Part shown: positions 1 to 7,967 of the stretch, in pieces
How positions within the stretch are numbered: the stretch's first letter is position 1
Layout: each line of letters begins with the position of its first letter
DNA from: Aculops lycopersici
Taxonomy: Eukaryota > Arthropoda > Arachnida > Trombidiformes > Eriophyidae
Length of the DNA: 55,549 bases
Assembly: GCA_015350385.1 (NCBI GenBank)
Contig: WNKI01000001.1
Coordinates: 5,027,567-5,083,115, forward strand
Reading direction: 5' to 3'
Translations under genes and position numbers: made by a program
The notes under the pieces: model-generated
The model's database searches: none
Told to the model about the DNA's origin: nothing
The model's input: the letters and a program-made list of their open reading frames with translations, nothing else

Positions 1-69
1 TGCTAGTTTAATTATTGCTTATAGCATTCACCTATGAGTGTGTTTTTGTTAGATTCTTAGAGTCTTTGT

Positions 70-1137
70 TCAAGATTTGTGTCTCTTGTAGACATTTTCG
101 ACCTGCTGCATCGCCTTCTTGGGGTCTTTTCTAATTGTTCCTAGAATATCCTCCAATCCCAATGGATCCTTGTCCACTGTTTCCCTCTCGAATTGCACTG
201 GCTCCAGATCATCATCATCGAAGGGTCTCTTGCTTGGGGGTGCATCTTTATCATCCTCTTCTTCGTCCTCACCAGCCATCTCTCGTAATAGATCGGCAGA
301 AACTCTCGTATTTGCAGAGGATTGGTGGGATCGCCATGGTTTTTCGTAGACAGCGTAATCATCATCTTCGCCAAATCCAGAGCCCAGACCTTGCGATTGG
401 TTATATAATCGTTGATCATGAACATCATTATCTAGTGTATTTGGTCTGGCAGTTCCAAGAGCAACTTGCTCGCTGATATCACGCTCTCGTTGTCTGTCAA
501 ATTTCGTTCGAGTACCTGGGGCAGAGGATTTTATATTGATATTTCTGACTCGCTCCCTATGTCTCTCCTCCCGAATCTTTCGACGCTCCTCGACCTCCTC
601 CGATTCGGAGTCCTCTCCATGGCCAAGTCCTCGTTGCATTGCAGCTCTCTCGGCTCGAGCCTGTTGCGCCCGCTGTCTAAGGATCTCTTCATTTCGTTCC
701 TTCTCTTTCTGAGCCATAAGTCTTTCATTTCTGTTTCTCTCTTCGATTTGTTCCCTGTGAAGTCTACCTGAGATACTCAGAGCTTCTGAGAGTCGGGCAA
801 AATTTGAATTGATCACCTCTGGCTGAGCTCCATTTCGTCCATCGAAAGCACATCGTTTGTCTAATGGGGTGGTGAAACCTCGAGGGTTTTTCCAATTCGA
901 TACACAGGGTGGAATCTTCCATTTGCTTTGTTCCTCAGCTGTTATCTTTCTGGGAGGTGAGTGCATCACGGGTGCAGGTGGAGAGGGTGGTGGTCTCGGT
1001 ACTTTCTTGTTTAGTTGGAAATTGGTCGGATCCATGGGATCTTTCTGGGCCTCAACCACCTGAATAATACGAGTTTGAGCTCCATGTTGGGCGGGAGTGT
1101 ATCTAAAATAGTTCGCGGGACGCCTATCAGAGGCCAT
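70..1137 (-). CDS. SNW1: SNW1/SKIP (Bx42) splicing and transcription coregulator, C-terminal two-thirds
   Basis: The 355-residue product matches SNW1/SKIP/Prp45, a spliceosome (NTC-associated) component and transcription coregulator in the nucleus. Visible are the YFRYTP block (10-15), the Pro-rich PPPSPPAPVMHSP stretch (49-61), the family-naming SNWKN (80-84), PLDKR (91-95), a charged Glu/Arg coiled-coil-like region (about 120-200), a DISEQVALG block and an acidic/Lys tail. Metazoan SNW1 is about 530 residues. The first about 170 residues, which normally precede the SKIP core, are absent here. The ATG at 1137 aligns with an internal Met of the family. The bases just upstream (in gene sense) end in AG after a pyrimidine-rich stretch, so 1137 could be a splice acceptor rather than a true start. 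No matching upstream exon is seen before the divergent MRPS28 gene 322 bp away. Family assignment is secure; completeness is not. Confidence 0.9.
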   Translation of the reverse strand: MASDRRPANYFRYTPAQHGAQTRIIQVVEAQKDPMDPTNFQLNKKVPRPPPSPPAPVMHSPPRKITAEEQSKWKIPPCVSNWKNPRGFTTPLDKRCAFDGRNGAQPEVINSNFARLSEALSISGRLHREQIEERNRNERLMAQKEKERNEEILRQRAQQARAERAAMQRGLGHGEDSESEEVEERRKIREERHRERVRNINIKSSAPGTRTKFDRQRERDISEQVALGTARPNTLDNDVHDQRLYNQSQGLGSGFGEDDDYAVYEKPWRSHQSSANTRVSADLLREMAGEDEEEDDKDAPPSKRPFDDDDLEPVQFERETVDKDPLGLEDILGTIRKDPKKAMQQVENVYKRHKS

Positions 1138-1459
1138 CTTGTGAGATTAATAAACTAAATTAGATCAACGATTTGTGAAATAGATTTCATCCGTCGATTT
1201 TAAGAACTTTACACATGACTAAATTTGTAAACACAGAATGTGCTGCAAACAATAGGCACCATTTCTGTCAGATGCGTTGCACTAAGAAGATATGTTTTGA
1301 TGCGCACCACGCCGCAATGAGACTCAACTCGAGAGAGAAGCGAATTTCCACGAGATTACTCAATCTTATACTTTGTGAAATCTAAGATTTCTCAGACTAT
1401 TCAAAACTAATGGACCTCAAACCATATTGAGCCACCACTATCTACTATTTACCATACAA
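1138..1459. promoter_or_regulatory. Divergent intergenic region, SNW1 / MRPS28
   Basis: About 320 bp separate the SNW1 ATG (minus strand) from the MRPS28 ATG (plus strand). It is the only space available for both 5' ends, so it presumably acts as a bidirectional promoter. I see no TATA box placed convincingly for either gene and no ORF resembling the missing SNW1 N-terminus. Confidence 0.4.
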
Positions 1460-1810
1460 ATGGCAACCTCAGCTGCTAGCAAGGCAACTTCTTTTGCCAC
1501 TCTCTTCAGGAATTCGCCATTTATCAAGCAAGGTGACTTCAGAAATTCACTAGTCTTGGGCCGGATTTTTCACATAAACAATGATGATCTCTACGTAGAT
1601 ATTGGTTTAAAGTTTCATGCGGTCGTCAAGCGGCCGAGAGAAAATGGACAACTATATGTGAGAGGGAGTGTCGTCAAGATGAGACTAGTCGATTATGAAA
1701 TAGCCACCAAGTTTATTGGTTCAGATGGGCCAACTTCTCTATTAGAGGCTGATGCAGTTTTATTAGGTTTAGAATCATCCCCAGTGGGCAAAAAACAATC
1801 AATTAATTAA
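1460..1810 (+). CDS. MRPS28: Mitochondrial ribosomal protein S28 (bS1m)
   Basis: The 116-residue product matches the conserved core of MRPS28, a mitochondrial small-subunit ribosomal protein with an S1-type OB-fold-like region. Diagnostic blocks are FATLFRNSPFIKQG, LGRIFHINNDDLYVDIGLKFH, an RRPE-like KRPREN segment, VKMRLVDYE, and the terminal LEADAVLLGLES. The first ATG is at 1460; no ATG lies further upstream in the frame. The N-terminal residues are rich in Ala, Ser and Thr with Lys, consistent with a short mitochondrial presequence. It is shorter than the human protein (about 187 residues) because the N-terminal extension is reduced. The stop overlaps an ATTAAA motif, and the convergent TIPRL stop is only 75 bp away, so the 3' UTRs must be very short or overlap. 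Confidence 0.9.
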   Translation: MATSAASKATSFATLFRNSPFIKQGDFRNSLVLGRIFHINNDDLYVDIGLKFHAVVKRPRENGQLYVRGSVVKMRLVDYEIATKFIGSDGPTSLLEADAVLLGLESSPVGKKQSIN

Positions 1811-1885
1811 AGATATATAAAGATAGACTGTTTTCAATCAATCCGGACGAAGTTATACCATCATGCAGCTCATTGATACAATTTT

Positions 1886-2986
1886 TCAAACTCGAGCCAG
1901 AGTAATCTTCTCGTAAGAACTCCGGATAAGTGGCAAATGATTTGTGAGTTCATTCGGATTGGTTATTGTGGAGATCGGCAGATGATTGAGGGTGTTCAAT
2001 TTAGCTTCCCTGTTTGTAAATTCACGTAACAAGTGGCGCTTGCTGAACTCATGATAGACCCTTGTATCATTGATTCTCGCTAAAACTCCGTCTATTCGCA
2101 GGTAAAATCTCGCCAGTATGAACAGGCACTTTGGCATCACGCGTACCTTTACACTATATTGCGATGTTCCATGATCGGCAAGCTCGTCCTCAAATAGCGT
2201 CACATCGTCGTAGAATAAAATTTCCTCTCTAACTTTGAGTTTGTTGACATCAATTCTATCGGTCGTTTCCTCAACAATCAGAGATTTAGTATTGCTAGCT
2301 TGTCGCCGGTCTGAGTGCTGCATTTGATTATGTTGCTGCTGTTGTCGTTGTAGTTGGCTCGAGGTGGACGAGACAGCATCACCTCCCTCACCTGTGTTGA
2401 CTATCTGAGATCGATCAGTTTCAGTTGGTTGGTTTGTACTGTCTGAGGTTGTCATGTCGCTGGGGTTCGGTGGGAGCGTTTTAGGGAGTAAGGAACCTTT
2501 GTAATCTGTTGAGAAGGTCCAATCGAAGGGTTTCACAATTCTATTGGCGAAGGGGAATTCCGCACGAGCGCTCTGCCATCCATCAGCCACGGCAACCCTA
2601 AGCGGGTCTTCCGTTACTTCAACACATCTCAGGGCATCAAGGGCATTGAACTCGATCCCGACTCCTGTGTAGTGTTCCAACTTTAATATATTATCACTAA
2701 ATAACATGTCTGGCATATGATTTAAATGTGGTAATAGTTCATGGTGCTTGCATATGTTACATAGACCCTCAGTCTGTTGACTGGGGGCATCCCCATAACT
2801 ACCAGCTCCTTGTCCACCATCTGTAGTGCTCGTTGGTGATCTCTTGCAGGTACACTTGGATTGCATAATCTTCCCCTTGCGAGTGGTAATAGTCCATTGG
2901 TCTAGGGGAAAGACTTCCTGGCGGACATTTCGTAAATCGCTACTGATGCTCTTGATGTGAGATGAGCCGACAGCGATGTCAGACAT
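1886..2986 (-). CDS. TIPRL: TIP41-like protein, regulator of PP2A-type phosphatases
   Basis: The 366-residue product is a TIP41/TIPRL protein, a cytosolic regulator that binds PP2A, PP4 and PP6 catalytic subunits in TOR-linked signalling. Diagnostic blocks are MPDMLFSDN (91-99), GIEFNALDALRCV (110-122), a KPFDWTFSTDYKG block, the REEILFYDDVTLFEDELADHG block, VKVRVMPKCLF, RFYLRIDGVLARINDTRVYHE and LREFTNRE. The start is the ATG at 2986 (MSDIAVG); the frame is open further upstream but without another ATG. It is about 95 residues longer than human TIPRL (272) because of two insertions: one near residues 44-80 with C45, C47, C76 and C79, and a Gln/Ser/Thr-rich one of about 55 residues before the IDVNKLK block. 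Both lie between conserved segments, so the fold should be kept. Convergent with MRPS28 and divergent from NAC-beta. Confidence 0.92.
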   Translation of the reverse strand: MSDIAVGSSHIKSISSDLRNVRQEVFPLDQWTITTRKGKIMQSKCTCKRSPTSTTDGGQGAGSYGDAPSQQTEGLCNICKHHELLPHLNHMPDMLFSDNILKLEHYTGVGIEFNALDALRCVEVTEDPLRVAVADGWQSARAEFPFANRIVKPFDWTFSTDYKGSLLPKTLPPNPSDMTTSDSTNQPTETDRSQIVNTGEGGDAVSSTSSQLQRQQQQHNQMQHSDRRQASNTKSLIVEETTDRIDVNKLKVREEILFYDDVTLFEDELADHGTSQYSVKVRVMPKCLFILARFYLRIDGVLARINDTRVYHEFSKRHLLREFTNREAKLNTLNHLPISTITNPNELTNHLPLIRSSYEKITLARV

Positions 2987-3541
2987 GTTGAGTTTACTTT
3001 CTGCTATATTGCGGTTGCCTCTTGTCTCATCGGTTAAGAAGAACCTCAATTAGCCTAGAAGTAGTCGAAAACAAGTTGCAATCACGGACAAGCCAGGAGA
3101 GTTGCCCTGTGATATTAGACAACGACCAAAATGAAGCCTCTGTGTTGTTGATATCGGTGATGATTAAAGTAGCACTAACCCAGCTGCTGCTCTCGCTTGC
3201 GAAACTTATAACGTGCAATCCCATGTTCGTATTTCGCGCGCACCATGGCTTCGAATAGGCTGGCCCGAAAGCGAAAGCGACGGCGTGCTGCACATGTTTT
3301 CTCCCCATGAGCGTGTGGCGCGGTCACAAAGTCTTGCCTGCTTTTTAACCAGTGAGAGACCAACCTCATGCATACCCCGCTTGTTCTCTCCTTGCAACCA
3401 CGATAGTATTTTTTCAACAATATCTCATTGAGACACCCAAATATTGAATTTGAAACCCAAATTCACTTGATCGATTATTTGAAACACCTGTCAATCTTTT
3501 GTTTACTTCTATTGGACAAACCAAATAAAAGCTTAGCAAAC
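2987..3541. promoter_or_regulatory. Divergent intergenic region, TIPRL / NAC-beta
   Basis: About 555 bp lie between two divergent ATGs. Both 5' UTRs and any shared promoter must lie here. Several short overlapping ORFs occur on both strands (for example 3175-3420 on the minus strand), but none resembles a known protein. A non-coding 5' exon for either gene cannot be excluded. Confidence 0.35.
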
Positions 3542-4042
3542 ATGAACGCTGAAAAATTAAGTAAAATGCAGAGCCAGGTCAGGATTGGCGGTAAGGGAAC
3601 TGCTAGACGTAAGAAGAAGGTAGTGCACAAGACAAACACTGATGATAAAAAGTTACAAAATTCACTCAAAAAGTTGGCTGTTAACGCAATACCAGGAATT
3701 GAGGAAGTTCACATGATCAAGGATGATGGAAATGTCATTCATTTCAACAACCCAAAGGTTCAAGCCTCGTTGCCGGCAAATACGTTCGCCATCACGGGCC
3801 ACGCCGAGACCAAGCCAGTCACGGATTTGGTTCCAAGAATTCTGAATCCAGACATCAAGGAGTCAAATGAGGAGGGCGACGATGATGTGCCAGATCTCGT
3901 AGAGGACTTTGATTCAACAGCGACGAAAGACAATGATAAGAAGGGAGATGAAGCCGCCGAGCTAGTGATCAAAGAGGAGAAGGCTGAGTCTGGCGAGGCG
4001 AAGAAAGAAGAGAACACTGAGACACCGCAGGCTACCAGTTAA
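3542..4042 (+). CDS. BTF3: Nascent polypeptide-associated complex beta subunit / BTF3 (bicaudal)
   Basis: The 166-residue product is the beta subunit of NAC, which sits at the ribosome exit tunnel with NAC-alpha and protects nascent chains. The start MNAEKLSKMQSQVRIGGKG is typical, followed by the basic ribosome-binding motif RRKKK (about 22-26) and the NAC domain (LQNSLKKLAVNAIPGIEEV, then IHFNNPKVQASLPANTFAI and the TDLVPRIL end). The C-terminal tail is acidic with Glu/Lys alternation (EEGDDDVPDLVEDFD and on), as in other BTF3 proteins. The first in-frame ATG is at 3542. Length is ordinary for the family (about 160-165). The gene is intronless as read here. An ATTAAA about 50 bp after the stop could serve as poly(A) signal. 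Confidence 0.95.
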   Translation: MNAEKLSKMQSQVRIGGKGTARRKKKVVHKTNTDDKKLQNSLKKLAVNAIPGIEEVHMIKDDGNVIHFNNPKVQASLPANTFAITGHAETKPVTDLVPRILNPDIKESNEEGDDDVPDLVEDFDSTATKDNDKKGDEAAELVIKEEKAESGEAKKEENTETPQATS

Positions 4043-4406
4043 TCGATTACCGTATGAGATATGGATGATCTAACCAATTGATGAACTATAATGATTAAAA
4101 AATTAAAACAACTCGCATCCGTGTTGCTCCATTACCGATGTAGAGGGCAACTTATTACCTCAAATCTAAGTCTTCCACTGATGAACAGCTCAACGGTCTT
4201 CTGAGTCGATCGACTAGAGAAATCTGAACGGATCGCTAGATTTGGACGCCGCTTTGCGAAAGAATCCAAGAGAATCTTGCGCAACATAATAGCCATCTGA
4301 TTTAAGTAGGCAAATTTTCTACGTAAATACACAGTTGTGTCTGTTATCAACAATTAATATTGGTCATGTTTCTTTAATGCGGAATAACTCGATTATCAAG
4401 TAACAA
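4043..4406. other. Convergent 3' region between NAC-beta and LSM6
   Basis: 364 bp lie between two convergent stops. The region holds ATTAAA-type poly(A) candidates on the plus strand near 4092-4101 and on the minus strand near 4374-4379. The 73-codon minus-strand ORF inside (4132-4353) resembles nothing known and is judged to be chance. Confidence 0.4.
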
Positions 4407-4703
4407 TCATAAATTTTGTTTCGGAGTTTTTTGAGTACTTATGTAGAAGACATTATTACCTCTGATGAATGTGTCACCATAACCCCGTTTAAACTCCCCA
4501 TTTATGTACTCTTCAGTTTGTTTCAATACAATATTCATGTAGCCATCTAGACATTTGAGTATACCCCTGTAGTCACTACCATTGTTGAGCTTAACAACCA
4601 CCGACTTGCCAGTGATCTGTTTGAGAAAATCTGACGGGTTTCTTCGCTTGGATGGTACAGCACCTGCGGCTGTGGTGGTGGCGGAGGAGGCAGTTGCGCT
4701 CAT
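4407..4703 (-). CDS. LSM6: LSM6, U6 snRNA-associated Sm-like protein
   Basis: The 98-residue product matches LSM6 almost throughout. LSM6 is a ring member of both LSM2-8 (nuclear, U6 snRNA 3' end) and LSM1-7 (cytoplasmic mRNA decapping). The Sm1 motif reads VVVKLNNGSDYRGILKCLDGYMNIVL, with the Asp/Gly/Asn pattern that contacts uridines, and the Sm2 motif is FIRGNNVFYIS. The domain is preceded by the LSM6-typical PSDFLKQITGK. The N-terminus has an Ala/Thr/Ser-rich extension of about 20 residues not found in the 80-residue human protein. The single exon ends with YISTQKTPKQNL. Divergent from RNF11. Confidence 0.95.
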   Translation of the reverse strand: MSATASSATTTAAGAVPSKRRNPSDFLKQITGKSVVVKLNNGSDYRGILKCLDGYMNIVLKQTEEYINGEFKRGYGDTFIRGNNVFYISTQKTPKQNL

Positions 4704-5436
4704 ATTTGGTTTCTATATCCTTTGGTTGAATCAATTAGTTTCTAGATAAATGTACAAATATAAGTATATCACCGCATGAGATGAGAGGGATAACTTGTTC
4801 TAGTTGTGGAGAGTAAATTTAAAGTTGTATTGCTTGTGACTTGAGAAAACTTTTTTCTCAAACATGAAATTCTCTTTCTTCATTTCTTGTTCGCCGAAAA
4901 GCAGCAACGAGTTTACCCGCACCCTGCCACTGGGCTCTATTACTGCCTTTACATGTATGTGTTAGCGAGACTTGCGCCTTTTGCGCGTACTCAACGAGAT
5001 TTTGTGAGACGCATGTGATATTCTTTGCAGCGCACTGTATGCTAAACCAAAAATGCATAGCCAACACTGGAGTAAAACTCTGCTTTGCTCTAGTAGTACG
5101 TTTGCGCCTGCCTTGAATCTCTAGCCTTTCTACCTCTGTGTTTGTATGTTGTGCTTTGCGTTTTTGTTGTTTTTGTTATTCTTTTCCTCTTTCTCTCTAG
5201 ACTCTCGCCAAAATACGACTTTTAACATTTAATTTTGGGTTGTTGGAGGAGAAGTATCAGAAAGATTTTCCATTTCTAAATCTCTCTATTGGAATCTATA
5301 TCAATATCACCTATCATAGAAACAACAGCTTAGAAACTAGTTGGTCAGGAGAAAAACCAGAGTTGCAGTGTTTAGATTATTATGTCAACTGCAAGCGAGG
5401 CAAATAGATTTTAGTAGTTTCAATTTAGGGTAGACA
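4704..5436. promoter_or_regulatory. Divergent intergenic region, LSM6 / RNF11
   Basis: About 730 bp between two divergent start codons. It must contain both 5' UTRs and promoters. Part is T-rich (about 5160-5240). No further gene, repeat or RNA was recognised. Confidence 0.35.
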
Positions 5437-6014
5437 ATGGGAAATTGTCTAAAGTCTGGTGTTTCGATCGACGATGTATCCTTGATCATCGAGAGTGCTC
5501 AACAAGGCGACCAGAATGTCGGTACGCTGCCCAATTATCAGGTAAGTTTGTTCAACTTAATTCAAAGATTAAAATTGCATCTGATATGATAACATGAACC
5601 AACTAAAACAATCTCATCTACTTAAAACAATAGCCGGACTCTATACAGGTTATGACCTCAACTTCACACAACCAACAGCAACACCAACAATCGCTGCCAA
5701 TCTATTATCCGGCTCCATGCTCCTCGTCGCGATTAGTATCTCAAATGGCCGAAGAAGAACAAATTTTAATAGCTAAACGTATTGGTCTCATTCAACATTT
5801 ACCAACTGGCACCTATGACGGTGGTGGGTCATCAAAAAAGTCTCGCGAGTGCGTTATATGTATGGTCGAATTTGTAGTCGGTGACAGTATTCGCTTTTTA
5901 CCTTGCATGCATACCTATCATGTTAAATGCATCGACGATTGGTTGATGAGATCTTTCATTTGCCCCTCCTGCATGGAGCCCGTTGATGCGGCCCTCCTTA
6001 GCACCTTCCAATGA
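5437..6014 (+). CDS. RNF11: RNF11, RING-H2 E3 ubiquitin ligase adaptor (two exons)
   Basis: Exons are 5437-5541 and 5649-6014, joined in phase 0 (CAG|gtaagt donor, tatacag acceptor), giving 156 residues against 154 in human RNF11. Exon 1 encodes MGNCLKS with the N-myristoylation Gly2 and palmitoylatable Cys4, so membrane (endosomal) attachment is expected. Exon 2 carries the conserved EEEQILIAKRIGLIQHLP helix, RECVICMVEF and FLPCMHTYHVKCIDDWL, then FICPSCMEPVDAALLS. Together these give a complete C2-H2-C3 RING with all eight ligands. The family's PPxY motif, which binds NEDD4/ITCH WW domains, is replaced by LPNY at residues 31-34 next to the exon junction. RNF11 is known to modulate TGF-beta, EGFR and NF-kB signalling through HECT ligases and the A20 complex. 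Confidence 0.93.
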
Positions 6015-7178
6015 AGAATTCAATGAAATTATGAGATAAATCTCAGGACAAGAGATGTTTTATAAAACAACCATAAGACAACACTGCGACGAGTGCAACT
6101 CCATTAGAGCGCGTCGTGTATGCGGAACTGATTTTAGGACTAAGAAAAAGAAAAAGACGCAACCAAAACAATAATAACAATACAAATATATACATCATCA
6201 TCACAAGCAACAGAAACAAAAACAACAGTGAGGCAATCTTATATAGGCAAAATACCAACACCAACTTGAGAGGAAGAATGAGGAAAAGAAAGGAGAGATT
6301 AAGATAGGTTATCATGTAATACATTTTTACCTCCAACGTTCCATCAACAATCGATGGACAACTCTCACTGGTTGGATATGGAATTCAATTTAAATCGATT
6401 TTCATCAAAACAACGCATACTAAACCACTGAATGTACAGTTATTACTATATCATTAATACAATGATGATAAACAGTTACCAATCACCCTGACCAATGTTT
6501 TTCATCTTTTCCAAAACCGTTTTGTTTGCTTCGGGGCATGTCCATCGGTTCCAAAGAGACAAATCTGTGAACAAACGATGATTCTCAACGTTGACTTTAC
6601 CCGATAAGACTTTGCAGAGTCCGAGCCATTCAATTGCCTATGGCCATAATTCACAAGGACGTTTCCGCTGATGACAATCGTTGCCAAATGCAAACATGGT
6701 TTGCTGCACTCACCTGTGTCATCCACCTCTGAGCAGGTTGTTGCGTAAAACTCACGCCTTGTCATCACCGTGTGGCTCCTATGCGATCAATGCAGCTGAA
6801 TGATTGATTATGCTAGCGGAAATCTACAAGCGCCCAAGTGGTCCCATCTCCCAGAGTTTCTTCTCCCAACTAACCATATTCGTAACCTATGACCAATCGC
6901 TCGTTTTTGGTTTCCTCTCGAACTTTCGTTAAAAACAAACAAGCTTAACGCTTTCTATTGTTGACCGATCTTGTGACACACACTTTGACGAGCTTGTTTC
7001 TGAATCTCGCCAACTTCCGCTTTGGGCAATCTCGTAAAATCAGAGATGTAAAGCTGGCCACAAGCTACCTGTCTTCGATCGCCTTCTTGTAGTCAGTCAA
7101 CTTTCAGAGGCAGATGCGATCGCATGAAGAAAGGAAAAACTAACTTCAATTACACAACTAACTTATAACTCAACAAGA
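6015..7178. other. RNF11 3' region and upstream region of the next gene
   Basis: About 1.16 kb without a recognisable gene. The first part is A-rich (about 6130-6240) and is probably RNF11 3' UTR. A minus-strand ORF of 88 codons (6502-6768) with several Cys has no recognisable homology. The promoter and 5' UTR of the gene at 7179 should lie within the last few hundred bases. Confidence 0.35.
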
Positions 7179-7967
7179 ATGCAAGTAGCAACGAGAATCT
7201 CCAGCATCATTAGATGCTCAATAAATCACTTATTTATAACCAACGTTTTATTATTCTTAATCCATCATATTTTGTTGGTGAGAAACGCACAGATTTTAGC
7301 TCAATCAATAGGATATTATCCGAGTTTAAACTTAGGGTTTAATCCCTATTTGAGTCCAGTATTTGGCTATGGCCTCGGCTTGCCCTACGGTGCTCAAGGT
7401 ATCGGCCCTACGAAGGATCCAGTAATGGCAAGTTCTCTGATTGGACCACAAACTTACAAGATTAGCCATCCATCGGATATTCTGGGCAAGATACACGCCA
7501 AGATAGCGCTGAAAAAACTTCCATTTGGTCCATATAGTCTCTACATGCAACCGGGATATTTGAAGAGTCGCCTAGGATCTTTAAAGTATCCATATGCACC
7601 GTTGGGTCTTGGTAACTACGGCTATGGAAAGCATTATGGTTCGGCCATGATACCAAATAACCCCTACAAGAGTGTCTATGGTGAATTTTATGCCAGTGAG
7701 AGCTCACCTTTACTAGCACCAGCTCCAGCTATACCATCAACCATAATACATAATCACAATCAAGCATCATCCTCATCTCAACATGGAACTCAAATCCTTC
7801 CAACTTATCAACCAGTTCCGGTCGTGAAGCCAACACACAATTTTATGAAGCCACTAATCAAGACCGGCGCCCTGTTAACAACCGCCGCTCTTTTAGGCAA
7901 GAAGCTCCTCGAGACTCCGTTCAAACTAGATCCAGCTGGAATGATACTAAACAATTACCACCCTTAA
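7179..7967 (+). CDS. Putative secreted Gly/Tyr/Pro-rich protein, family not recognised
   Basis: The 262-residue ORF starts with a true ATG. A hydrophobic stretch at about 16-36 (HLFITNVLLFLIHHILLV) looks like a signal peptide or signal anchor, perhaps cleaved near AQILAQS. The following region is rich in Gly, Tyr, Pro and Leu with loose repeats (GFNPYLSPVFGYGLGLPYG, PYAPLGLGNYGYGKHYG), resembling the composition of arthropod cuticle or extracellular-matrix proteins, but without a chitin-binding R&R consensus or paired cysteines. The mature part contains no Cys. A Ser/His/Pro-rich linker leads to a basic, partly hydrophobic C-terminus (FMKPLIKTGALLTTAALLGKKLLE). The sustained composition and the plausible signal support a real gene. 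An AATAAA lies at 8276. Function is unknown. Confidence 0.6.
   Translation: MQVATRISSIIRCSINHLFITNVLLFLIHHILLVRNAQILAQSIGYYPSLNLGFNPYLSPVFGYGLGLPYGAQGIGPTKDPVMASSLIGPQTYKISHPSDILGKIHAKIALKKLPFGPYSLYMQPGYLKSRLGSLKYPYAPLGLGNYGYGKHYGSAMIPNNPYKSVYGEFYASESSPLLAPAPAIPSTIIHNHNQASSSSQHGTQILPTYQPVPVVKPTHNFMKPLIKTGALLTTAALLGKKLLETPFKLDPAGMILNNYHP

Noticed and set aside
3175..3420. 81-codon minus-strand ORF upstream of TIPRL
   Set aside because: No homology; it overlaps other open frames on both strands in the divergent promoter. It may be leader sequence only.
6502..6768. 88-codon minus-strand ORF with several Cys
   Set aside because: No recognisable family, isolated, and overlaps no predicted splice structure; left as chance, with low certainty.
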